Origin: Coriolopsis trogii
Taxonomy: Eukaryota; Basidiomycota; Agaricomycetes; Polyporales; Polyporaceae
NCBI GenBank assembly: GCA_020543525.1
Contig: JAHYIO010000003.1
Span: 2,170,001-2,234,000 of the forward strand
Direction: 5' to 3'
Length of the DNA: 64,000 nucleotides
Under the pieces are notes generated by a model that was not told where the DNA came from, searched no databases, and saw nothing but the letters and a program-made list of their open reading frames with translations. The stretch's first letter is position 1, and every line of letters begins with the position of its first letter. Both the position numbers and the translations under genes were made by a program. Below, piece by piece: positions 11,847 to 21,615 of the stretch.

Positions 11847-13715
11847 ATGGCCCCTATGGACTCACCTCTCAACGCGGTAAATTATGGTGTTTAGTCCTGA
11901 TTGCAATGCGCACAACTTATGCTCGAACCCTTCCGTTCTCGGGTGGCTGTGAACATTTGCGTAGGCACACCAGCACGCCGCGAATGCAGACGACTACTAC
12001 AATCAAGGACTGCTCATACCTGCGGCCGAGGAACATTACAAAGCTGCAGAGGCCTTCCAGGCTTGCGTTGAGGCTTCTAACGATGAAAGCGTGCGCTCTA
12101 GTCGGCCGTTCTATTTTCCGTTACTCACCCTGTGCACGCACATTGTCCAACATCTGCCCATCAGACCAAGCGCACTCTCAGAATGCTGCATAATGAACAC
12201 ATGAAGACGGGCAAAGAACTCCAGAGGAAGATTGCCAAGCTGCGCGAGGAGAACAAGGACCCTTCCCTTCCACAGAAGACAGTCCGTTCGCCCTCTTCAC
12301 GCCGGAACACGAGCTCGCCTGCACCTCCACCGCAACCAGTACCTTCCCCACCCCCACAGCCTCAGAGTAAACTTTCGGAGTCGCAGCACACAGTGGATGA
12401 GTCGTTCATGCTGCTGGGACAGAGGGTACGCCTCACTGGCACATTCGTGGAGTCTCACCGCATCTAAGTTAACTCTTGGAAATCGCTCAGAGTGATCCCG
12501 GTGACGCATTCCACCAATTCTGGAAGGCTACCGAGGGTATGTTGGAACACCTTTCCCGACCTGTTGCATTTGCGACAGCACCCCTTGCACCGGAAGAGCC
12601 GACATCGAAAAGCCGGGCTCGGGATGGAAGCTCGAATAGCGACACTGATACCGACGATCCCATAACGAAGAAGATCTCGCGTGGAATAAACCTACTGCAT
12701 GCCGCGCACTCAAGGATGCTCTCCCGATACGACTCGTCTGCGACTGGATCCGACTCCGACTCCGGGCCGAGCGTCTTCCCCCCCCCTCCTCAGCCAACGC
12801 ATGCGATTGACTTGCGGGACGACTGGGACGATGATATTCGTGCGTTTGAAGGTGCGAAAAGTCTATTTCGTGAGATTTGATAGTAAGCCGTACTCACTGC
12901 GCTCGTAGATGACGACATGGCGGACTCGTTTTGTCTCATCCCATCGAAATCCGACCCCACCATGGCCACACTCAAGGAGGAAAACGCCTCACTCAAAGCT
13001 GAGCTTGAGAAGCAGCGGCAGCAACTAGCAAACATGGGGAAGGCACTTAAAGCCCGTCAGGAACAGGACCAGCAGCTACGCGACAGCATCATGATCGCTC
13101 GGAAAGAGGTATGTTGCTCTATCGAAGCTTTGTAAATCTTGTGTTCTCCAGTTCTGCATCCTCGAACTCCACCCTCATACGTCGAACAATTGCTCAACAT
13201 GCATGTATCTACTCCTAGGCACACCGGGCGATGATCTCCTCCAGTGTGTTACCGAGGCCGCCGCCAGGTGCAGGCGTACCTGGACAGGCTCCTGTCGACA
13301 TTGCCTCCCTCAATATCAACGTGCCTGTCCCTCCCGTTGTCCCACCTGCTGTGGCCGCACTGAATGGCGGACGGGAGCGCGACCCGCAACTCGTTCGTCG
13401 TGTGCGTGAGCTCGAAGATGAGGTCCGGAACCTACGAGCAGAGAATGAGAAGCAGGTACGCACGAATGCATCATTGGCTCATCGTCTCGCACGCCGAGAG
13501 TTGGGAGCTGATATCTCGCACAGAAAGCGATGATCGTTCGCTTCCGGGAAAGATGGGAGAAGCTGAAGGAGTCGGCGAAGCGCAAGAAGGAGGCAAAAGC
13601 TGCAGCGGAGACTACGAATGTCGTAGGCCAGCGCATCGAGGAAGATCCTGAGGCAGAAGCAGCGGCTGAAAGGGACGACGCGAAAAATGGCTCGTCGCTG
13701 GAGGTCGCGGCTTGA
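11847..13715 (+). CDS. MIT-domain and coiled-coil protein, Atg38/NRBF2-like
   Basis: Spliced protein opening MAPMDSPLNAAHQHAANADD, then YYNQGLLIPAAEEHYKAAEA. This has the three-helix pattern of an MIT domain and resembles the start of NRBF2 (PLN.AHQ..R.AD......Y..A...HK.AA). Exons 2 and 3 complete that domain (about residues 5-85) and continue into a Pro/Ser linker. A middle segment (AFHQFWKATEGMLEHLSRPV) follows. Then come a strong coiled coil (LKEENASLKAELEKQRQQLA), a second coil (RRVRELEDEVRNLRAENEKQ) and a Lys/Glu-rich tail. In yeast and mammals, Atg38/NRBF2 is a dimeric subunit of PI3K complex I in autophagy, with an N-terminal MIT and a C-terminal coiled coil. The assignment rests on architecture and limited similarity. 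Another MIT-coiled-coil protein is possible. Stop at 13713-13715; about eight exons. Confidence 0.72.
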
Positions 13716-15146
13716 GGCAGACCGACTGCCCACTCCTACTCTGTCAGCTCCGTTTGTATGCGGCGTTGTGCTCATGTCGTCGCTATCCATTTGACTCATA
13801 CTGATTGCTTATGTTTGCTCTTACGTCGCTTTGCACCATGCACTCATGTATCTATAGTTTTTGGTATAGTACTAACTCGTTCGCGTGAATCGCCATATCT
13901 TCTCGGGCCGTCTTTACAACTGTGAAGTGAGTGGGCCAGACACGGTCTGCTCCGTTAGTGTTTAGGTTGTTCGGCTACTGGGGGCTGACAAAGTCCAACC
14001 ATCGGCGCGTGCCGGGCCTAGCCAGCCTCCAGGGTTATAAAACATACCCCACAATGCTTCCTCCCTCTTACTTCCAGTCAGCCTGCATCCTTCCTCAAAG
14101 CGCAAGCTCTGCTGCATAGGCTGCTGTGCGTGGAAAGTATAGGTAGCGGCTACCATGAGGACCCTCTCACGTCTGGCATGTCTTCTCCCCATCCATTCTG
14201 TCTCTCACCACTCTGACATATGACGGTTAGCAGCGATGTATGGGCCTCACCGAGTCCTGTTCCAAGTTGGCAATATTCACACTGGCAATGGGCTCGGGTT
14301 GCTAAGCAACGTGCGCAAACATCCATACCACCCCAACTCTGCCCACGCTGTTTCTGCATGGCTGGACCAAATACAATGTACGTCCTCACCTGCAAACATG
14401 AGGTCCCCTCCTGAACGGCAATGGTCACTTTCAGTACGCGTATACGCACCTGGTTCCAGCCGCCCGTTGGTTGTAAGCCCACCTGGTGGCATCCGACGTT
14501 CGCGTCGCGTCTCGCTCGGGCTCCTACACCTCCTCCTTGAACGTGCCAATGCGTACGCAGAGTCGAGTGGTAGATGAGTCGACGCCTCTCCGAGCAAGTC
14601 ACTCGTCGGGGACGGGTGACTTGGGGTGTGCGGAGGAGGCGCGCCGCATTGCAAGGTTCAGGTCCTGACTGGTGAGTAGGTCACGTAGGATTGTTACCTC
14701 TATGATTCTGACTCCATAGCGTCTACAGTGTGTTTATTGACTAACGCAAGCGCGAAGAAATGCGACATCAGGTGCGTCCCTCCGTGTGCACTCTAATGAT
14801 CCTCGTAGGTCAGGCTGTAACTACAAAGAGGCGGGTCAATGGGTGGTACACTGGTAACAGAGTTTCTGGAGTCAAGGTAAGGTGTCGTTCTACATGCCGT
14901 GATCCTGTGGTAGACCGATGTGAATACCCTTACGTGGTTTTATGCGCTTGTATGATCAGAGAGCTAAAATTATGCACTCCAGTGTGTCTTTGACATGGGC
15001 ACAAGAGAGCGTGTGGCGACAGGATAATATTATGAAGACCGCGAGTCTATGATACCTGCATATCATTCACAATGAGAAGAGAAAAGTCAAGACACAGCCA
15101 ACGATACGCACATTGTTCCTACAATTCAGACATCTTCTCCAGTTCA
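13716..15146. other. Convergent intergenic region with an orphan TATA motif
   Basis: About 1.4 kb between the 3' ends of the MIT protein gene and MOG1. A TATAAAA motif at 14036-14042 is followed by short ATG frames (14054; 14155; 14236-14577). None has a family match or convincing splicing. A small unannotated transcript is possible but unproved. Confidence 0.35.
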
Positions 15147-15793
15147 TTATGCAAAGAGTCCGTAGTCAACGATGCGCAGGGACTTCGCCGCCTCATGGAA
15201 TACATCTTTGGCCGCGGTCCAGTCGCTTTCGCTGACGGCGCCGCCATCTGCACTCGTCATAGGGACGTTCATGCTCATGACGAGATCGACGTTCTTGTTG
15301 GCCACTCTATACATTGCGAGCAGAATGCGGACCTCGTCTGCGCTCGCACTGTTGAACTTCTGTACGGTCTGCGTGCCGTAGAGGACCACCGGGTCGGGTG
15401 TGGCGCCGTTAGAGCCGTTAGAAACATCTGTGGTTTCGTTGACCGTCTGAGACTTGGCGTCGTTGTCATGCGCGAGGGCGTCGAAGTGTAGCCTGAAAAG
15501 TGCATGGAGGGGATTCGTGAGTATGTTATTAGGAAGATGTCTTGAGCAGACGCACCCGGCGGCTTCTCGTAGATCGGAAGCGGCAACACTCTCTAGAACC
15601 TCGACGATGATGCTGACACCAGAAGTGGGTGACAGAAACACTTCCTGCGTATCTGGAACTTGTCGAAGCTCTCTGGAGAGCATGGTCAACGAGTGAACTC
15701 GAATTGATGAAGGAAGACGTACGATGCATCGATGAGTTGGGTAGGGAGGGTCGTTGTAATGGCTCCTCCGAAGAGCTCCCTTGTGGCGGACAT
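15147..15793 (-). CDS. Mog1, Ran-binding nuclear import factor
   Basis: Small protein of about 185 residues that binds Ran/Gsp1 and promotes GTP release in nuclear transport. Exon 1 (ATG 15793) encodes MSATRELFGGAITTTLPTQL and ends IDAS. Exon 2 begins ELRQVPDTQEVFLSPTSGVS and continues IIVEVLESV. After an intron near 15490-15556, the final exon runs LHFDALAHDNDAKSQTV to the stop at 15147. ELFGGAI, RQVPD.QEVF and HF..LA.DN are the hallmark motifs of the Mog1/PsbP fold, and the exon phases agree. It converges with the MIT-protein gene and diverges from NDC80, with about 300 bp between the start codons. Confidence 0.93.
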
Positions 15794-16094
15794 CCTATTT
15801 GTGCGGGTGGCTGTGGTTATGAGGGGAAGATTGCAAGACGAGCTGCTGAGTGCACATGCTGGAAGAGCTCAGAAGATGAGTCTCCCCGGAGCCGAGCGGC
15901 CGAGGTGCAGAGCCCTTTCGCGTGCACGTGCCCGTGTGACCGACGCGTTCAACGCGTACCGCGTCCGCCTCGCTCGTTTGCTTTCCACCATCGCCACCCT
16001 CCCCGCGGCCCGCCACTGCCTGAATCGCGCTCTTGTCCATATCTCGACCCTCTCCAAACTGTCTCGCTCTTCTCCATAGTGCTCTCTGTCTGCC
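15794..16094. other. Bidirectional promoter MOG1/NDC80
   Basis: About 300 bp between the divergent start codons at 15793 and 16095. It contains C/T-rich blocks near 16010-16080, typical of fungal core promoters. No gene. Confidence 0.5.
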
Positions 16095-18865
16095 ATGGAG
16101 TTCAGCGGACGACGATCAACCATGGCACCTCATGGTGACCCCTATGGCAATGTACGATCGAACCTCCCCGTGCCTTCAACAGTCAAGAAGCCCACGCACG
16201 GCCACGGACGCATGTCTCTAGCAGGTCCCGCTGTTCGCGCGCCCTACCCTATGCCCCCACCATCAAACCCAAGGCAGTCGCTTATGCGATCGCAGAACGT
16301 GAACCCGTTGCTGCAGAGTGCAAGTAAACCGCAGGCTTATGGACGGACACCCATGCACAAGTGAGTAGTTTGCGACCACGAGTGTATTTGTAAGTATCTG
16401 CCTACCCGTGGCGGAAAAGAGGAGGATCGCAAGTGGGCACACGAATGTTCGGGGCACCGTTGAATGCTTCTGCGGGGTACATGCTTGATTCCTGTGGTAG
16501 GGCGGATTGCTGTACGCTCTGGAGAACATGTACAATTAGCGAAGTTAAAGCTGCCTATGAAGAGCGTACACGCTGGTTGGTCATCCTGCCCGGTTATAGT
16601 CTACCCGAGATCTTCATCGGTGCACTCGCATTCATTTTGTTTTCCTTAGTGAACAACCAATGACGATGGTTATGCTCACAATGTACTGCATGCTTTCGAC
16701 AGTAATATCCGGAGAGGGTCTATGTGGCAAGGAGGCAACCAAGCTGGAGCCCCACCGTCCAGTCAAAGCAGCGCGAAAGACACCCGTCCCCTCCGCGAAC
16801 GCTCCTACCAGTCAAAGCTACGGCAAGACATTGGTGCTTACCTCACCAATACCGGATTTGAGGTCCATCCGCAAATGCTGCAAAACATCACCGGGAAGGA
16901 CTTTCGTGCCGTTTTCCAACACTTGATCCTCTGCCTGGATCCTCTATGGCCGTTTGATGGCGAGGGCAGGTTCGAGGAACACTTCATACAGGCGTTGCGA
17001 GCGATGAAGTATCCTTACGTCGGCCAGATCGACCTGAAGTGGCTCCCGACACCAGCCGCGATGCACTCGTGGCCGGCGCTGCTGGGTATGTTGCACTGGC
17101 TCGTCGAATTGGGCAAGGTGGGTAGCGAGGACTGCGCGCATGCCAAACGACTGTCCACTCACATCGTACGCTCCAGGCTCGCGATAACTACATGAACAGC
17201 CGACATCCGACGCTGCAGGATCCGGCGCTGATTCCAGACGAGTTCGACGACGACAACAACCACCATCTGGCACTCGCTCTTGAGCATAACCTAACGGCAT
17301 ACGAAATCTTCTTGCAAGGGCAAGACGTCTTCCCTGAGCAAGAGAGAGAGCTGGAGGAGCGTTATGGTATGCTCCGTGGTTGTCGTTGCATGGAGTAGCT
17401 CTGACAGTCCCTGACAGCACGGAAGGATGCGCGCGTCCTCGCGGATCTGGAACGAAAGCGCGAGCGACTGAAAGAAATTCAGCTAGAGTGGGAACAACTC
17501 AAGAAGTCTGCGGTGGGTATCTGTCAACGCTCACTTTTTATATGACAGCTTATCAACGTCTTTGCCAGCCACCTTTCGAGGAGCTAAAGAAAGACAACGG
17601 CTCCCTGAAGAGAGACAAACTCAAGTTTGAAGATATTCTTCGGCGGTATGAAGAGCGGAAGCAGAAGTGGCTGCGACAGATCCAGGACGAGAAGACGGAG
17701 CTCGAGTATAACCGTTCGTACTAGACCGTTCTCGTCCCTGGACCATGTAGATTGACGACCGTCTTCTTGCTCAGTGGGTAATCTGGAGAAGCTCCACGCT
17801 GAGGAGCAGCGGCTGCTGGATATCGTCAAGGTCCAGAACCTTTCTCCTGAGGAAGTCCTCCGCATGAACACCGAACACGAGAACCTCACCCGCGAGCTCG
17901 AGTCCCTGAAGCATAAGATCGCGGAGACATCCCAAATTGTCGTTCGCTTGGAGGTCTCGCTGACACGAAAAGTGTCGGACGCAGAGGAGGCGCTGGATCA
18001 GTACACGTCCCTGCTATCGACACTCGAGCTCTTTCCACCATTGCCGCCGCCACTCGAAGACGTCGACCTGACGATCGATCTGCACTCCGCCGCGGCTAAT
18101 CCGCAAGGCTTGTTGACAGGTGCCGACATCAGGAAGGTCGTGAAGCCGACGTTGAACCGTATCGCGGAAATGAAGATGACAGCGCGCGCGGACGTGGAGA
18201 GCGAGCGGATACGGGTCGACGACGAGCTGGACCAGCTGACGCTGGAGTGCGAGACGATCGAAGAGGAGGCGCTGGAGGTCATGAACAAGACCAACGCTCT
18301 GAACGACCAGGCGGACGAGCTGCGCGAGGTGCGTTGTGGTTGAGATCTTCTGTCCGTTCCGGTCCGACTGATAAACACATCCTTCGGCGCGAGATAGGCG
18401 GCACAGCAAGAAGCCTTGGTCAGCAATGCAGAAGCTTCAAGACTGGAGCGAGACCTCGCGGCTGCTCGAACGGCCGCCATGGCGAACGGCGTCGGTGTCA
18501 AGTCTCGTTTGCAGGCGCTACAGATTGCGTATGTGGCTCCTCTCTTCTCCTTATCATTTCCGGTATGATCTGTCGCCATACGGTCCCATGCATCCGACGT
18601 CCCTTCTGTCCTCTGTCTGCCAAACGCCACCGTCAATCTTCTCTTTGCTCCATACTTGCCATGGAACGTTCGCGGTGCTTGCGAGAACATTCCTTCTTAT
18701 CTGAATCGCCGCTTTGACAGACACCGGGAGCAAATCGAGAAGGTCAACAGGCTCAAGGAAGACACCGTGCGGGCGGTCATCAAGAACAGCAGTGACATTG
18801 TCGCCTTCAAGGACGAGGTTTCGAAGCAGCTGCAGTACCTGCGGGACTTCGCTGATGCCAACTAA
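16095..18865 (+). CDS. Kinetochore protein Ndc80 (Hec1)
   Basis: Microtubule-binding subunit of the NDC80 complex at the outer kinetochore. The N-terminal tail from ATG 16095 is basic and Ser/Pro-rich (MEFSGRRSTMAPHGDP), as needed for Aurora B regulation. After a 342-nt intron (16361-16702) comes the calponin-homology domain (DTRPLRERSYQSKLRQDIGA, then ITGKDFRAVFQHLILCLDP and MHSWPALLGMLHWLVELGK). Next is a region with EFDDDNNHHLALALEHNLTA, then a long coiled coil spread over several exons (KLKFEDILRRYEERKQKWLR; NLEKLHAEEQRLLDIVKVQN; EMKMTARADVESERIRVDDE). It ends KDEVSKQLQYLRDFADAN, with the stop at 18863-18865. Domain order and ending fit the family. The gene appears intact. Confidence 0.95.
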
Positions 18866-19462
18866 TTTGCGTATGTCATCCGGCCAGCGCCGCTTCGTCC
18901 GCACACGCTCCCCAGTGGCCGGCTGTCGAATAGCCTCGGGCTATCCTCCTTATGTACGGCCCTCGCGCAGCTACTTAGGGCGCGCTCAGGGCCTCGTTCA
19001 TCCTTCCACCGTGTCTGATTGCTTCTCATGGTTTATTTTTTTATCTTATGGCAGGCTCACACCATGATTCGCGTAGCTGATTTGTCTACCCGTCTGAGTG
19101 TATGTGCCTTGCTGACTTCCACGACGTATGTTTGTCGATGTCGCCCACAGAGTCTTAGGCCGTATAGCCGCTCTCACGACAAACTCATTGGCCGAGGGTG
19201 CCTTGCGATGGGCTCATTGGCGAGCCATATACAATCGGACAAAAAAGTCCCAGGTTTATTAAACCTCGGGACTTTTTTGTCTATCTACCGCCTACCCCCA
19301 AGTGTACTCGAACCATTCACCTCATTTTGGAGGCTCATAAATCGCTAGGCGTAGTGTATAATAGGTTCGGACGCATGCGCGCGCGCGTCCGAAGGCGTGA
19401 GGGACGACTACGAGAGCAGGAACAATGACGGGAGATAGAGAGACGCCAGGCGGCGCGGAGCT
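18866..19462. other. Convergent gap holding the first palindrome
   Basis: About 600 bp between the 3' ends of NDC80 and the unidentified minus-strand gene. It contains the 44-bp palindrome at 19238-19281 and a second, GC-rich palindrome near 19367-19391 (a GGACGC arm around an alternating CG core). No gene seen. Confidence 0.5.
19238..19281. repeat. Palindromic repeat, copy 1
   Basis: Near-perfect inverted repeat: GACAAAAAAGTCCC and GGTTTA on the left are mirrored by TAAACC and GGGACTTTTTTGTC on the right. It can form a long hairpin. The flank reads TACAATCG on the left. On the minus strand the loop region contains AATAAA, so it could serve as a polyadenylation signal. It lies between two convergent gene ends. 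Confidence 0.85.
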
Positions 19463-20434
19463 CTAAAAGGCAATCGCGACGGGCGGGAAGTCATAAGCGC
19501 CTGTATCATCCCATGCTTCCAAATCAGGAATCATCCCGCCTCGTCGTTGTCCCTCGCCTATGCCATCCCAGCGGTCTTCAGGGTCCCCAAGACAGTCCCT
19601 GTTTAATCCAATCAGCACGATGCGATGGTAGGAAAATGGGCGGGGGAGCAGCAACGTGCTACAACAGACGGGGGAGGCGGACAAAAAAGTCCCAAGGTTT
19701 ATTAAACCTGGGACTTTTTTGTCCGATTGTAGAGCCTCCCATTGGCCGGGTTATTGTGAGACATCTGCTTCCCATGGCATTCGGCCGAGTCAGAAATGTC
19801 CTGCTGAGATGGACGCCGACAGTATGAGCAACCAGCACGAACGACGGTTCTGCGTCCTCCGATTCGCACAAACGGCATGTAAATTGCGAGCTGTTGCATG
19901 TTGGCATGCAGTGTTGCCAGGACGGCGTCTTGCCTCTGATGTTGTAAACTTTCGCAATCGTCGGGCGGCTTCGGTGAACGATGTGAGTGCGCTTGTTAGC
20001 GTTCAGGCCCGTGGCGTACCCGAATGCACAGCAGGCCGAGCTTGTCGGCCATCTGCCAGGCTTTACACATCTTGGAGGTCGCCTTGGTTAAACTCAGGTC
20101 AAACTCACGCTGGTGCGACCGGGGGTTAACGCCAGCGGAATGTAGTGGACTCCAGGCCCGCCCTCGGCCGCGTTCTCGACGGCGGAGAGTGTTTCGGCGG
20201 CGCGCCTCGTCAGCATTCCAATCTCCTACCTGTTGCATTTGTATTAGCAGCCTCTTGTGGTCTCTGTGCTTCCCCGACATATGGATGACTCCCAGTGAAT
20301 GCCTCCGATGAAAGAGAGCAAATGTTCCGATCGGGCGCGTGATTGGGGTGGGCGCTACGACTGACACAGCCCTGTTGGACGAAATCCGAGTCGCGTAGTT
20401 CAACTTCAACTTCAACCTCAACAGACAAAGACAT
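19463..20434 (-). CDS. Unidentified spliced gene with palindrome-bearing intron
   Basis: Not recognised. Coding is inferred from frame-consistent segments bounded by splice signals. A start at 20434 gives MSLSVEVEVEVELRDSDFVQ. A second exon contains IGMLTRRAAETLSAVENAAE and GGPGVHYIPLALTPGRTS and ends at a GTGAGT donor. A third has KMCKAWQMADKLGLLCIR. A fourth has DDCESLQHQRQDAVLATLHA and NMQQLAIYMPF. The last, after acceptor AACAG near 19602, runs DCLGDPEDRWDGIGEGQRRG and ends DDTGAYDFPPVAIAF with the stop at 19463. The exon 1 to exon 2 junction is uncertain. The palindrome at 19678-19725 falls in the last intron. The helical middle and Asp/Gly-rich tail do not reveal a function. The product is likely soluble, as no membrane helix is visible. 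Confidence 0.5.
19678..19725. repeat. Palindromic repeat, copy 2 (inverted relative to copy 1)
   Basis: Same hairpin sequence as 19238-19281, with arms CGGACAAAAAAGTCCC and GGGACTTTTTTGTCCG and a TTTATTAAA core. Here the CGATTGTA flank is on the right, so the two copies face each other. It lies inside the inferred last intron of the minus-strand gene 19463-20434. Confidence 0.85.
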
Positions 20435-21615
20435 CTCATTCTGCGGCAAACTGCTGCACCGACGTTCAAATCTTCCGCGCTCTCTGTTCCTATCTGTCTT
20501 CCCCACAGCGAGCCTTCTACCCGCTTTCCCTCGCAGGCGGTGCCGACACGCAGCCGCAGACAGCCCACTTCGAGCGTCCAGATATGCAGTGCCTAGAACG
20601 TAGACTCCGAACGAACGAAACCTCAGCTAGTACGGCACAGCGACCCCCCGAGGAGCGTTCCCCTCCCGTCGGGTACGGCTTCGGCCATGCATACCGACTG
20701 ACCGGCGAAACTTCTGTCTATCGCACCGCCCGGGCGGTATGGGAGTTTACGCAGCTCTGGAGCGGTGAGCTGTGTGAACATCCCGCTCTTTATGCCCCTC
20801 TCCACAGTTGCGGGGACGCTCTGCTGTCATCTGCAGCGCATGCCTCCGGGGCCGTGGATGTGTTCCGTCGCCCAAACGGGTAGGAGAGTTTGTTCGTTGT
20901 GCATCTTTGCCTGTCCTCACAGTGGGAATCCAATCAGCTTGCACACCCTCGGCCGCCTGCGCACTTGCTACCATTGGCTCCATGACGCACCGATTCAGAC
21001 ACTTACGCGACGACGCCCCACACCCTATCGCCAACTATCACTCGCTTCGCGACATGGCTTGCACGGATTCCCCGACCTTGTCGCATCCCAGCCAAAACTC
21101 CCTCACGCCACCTGACAGCAAAGTGTGAACGCGACAGGCACCGACGTTGACGTCTGTCGGATCTGCAGGATGAGGCGTCTGCACGGGCACAGGCGAAGAA
21201 AACAGCGCGAATGAATGTGTGAGGTCACTCAGACGTCCACTTACGCTCCGAGGTTTAGGACATCCGGCCTTCCTATTTGCCCGTGGAATTTTCGGGACCT
21301 GTGGGAGCGCATTCACGCCGTGGTTCTAGGTTTGCGCCCCCCCGTATGGGCCTGTGACAATCCCCCGTCCGGGTACGAGAGTTGATCTGCCGGACTGCTT
21401 TCTGCGGCCCATCCTTCCCTGGACGGACGCGCAAGATACATGTCCACAATCTCACACTCCGTTCCTGCTTCGCGCTCGTAGAATGGATAAAGGCCGGGTG
21501 GACTATTGTCGGGTCAGACCGACCCCCCTCCTGTCCCGTGTAGCGGTCTCTTAATTGACCTGCGCTACTGACCTCCTTCCTGGACGTTCCGTATACGACT
21601 ATCGCCACCATCATC
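20435..21615. other. Divergent promoter region, no recognised gene
   Basis: About 1.2 kb between divergent starts at 20434 and 21616. Open frames at 20584-21128 are short and lack coding character. Splice-like signals occur but I could not assemble a gene. Confidence 0.4.

Noticed and set aside
14236..14577. 113-codon frame after an orphan TATA box
   Set aside because: No family signature, and splicing possibilities do not improve it. Left as an unassigned region.
19300..19345. tRNA-like box B (GGTTCGAGTAC on the minus strand)
   Set aside because: No box A, no acceptor stem and no cloverleaf can be drawn around it.
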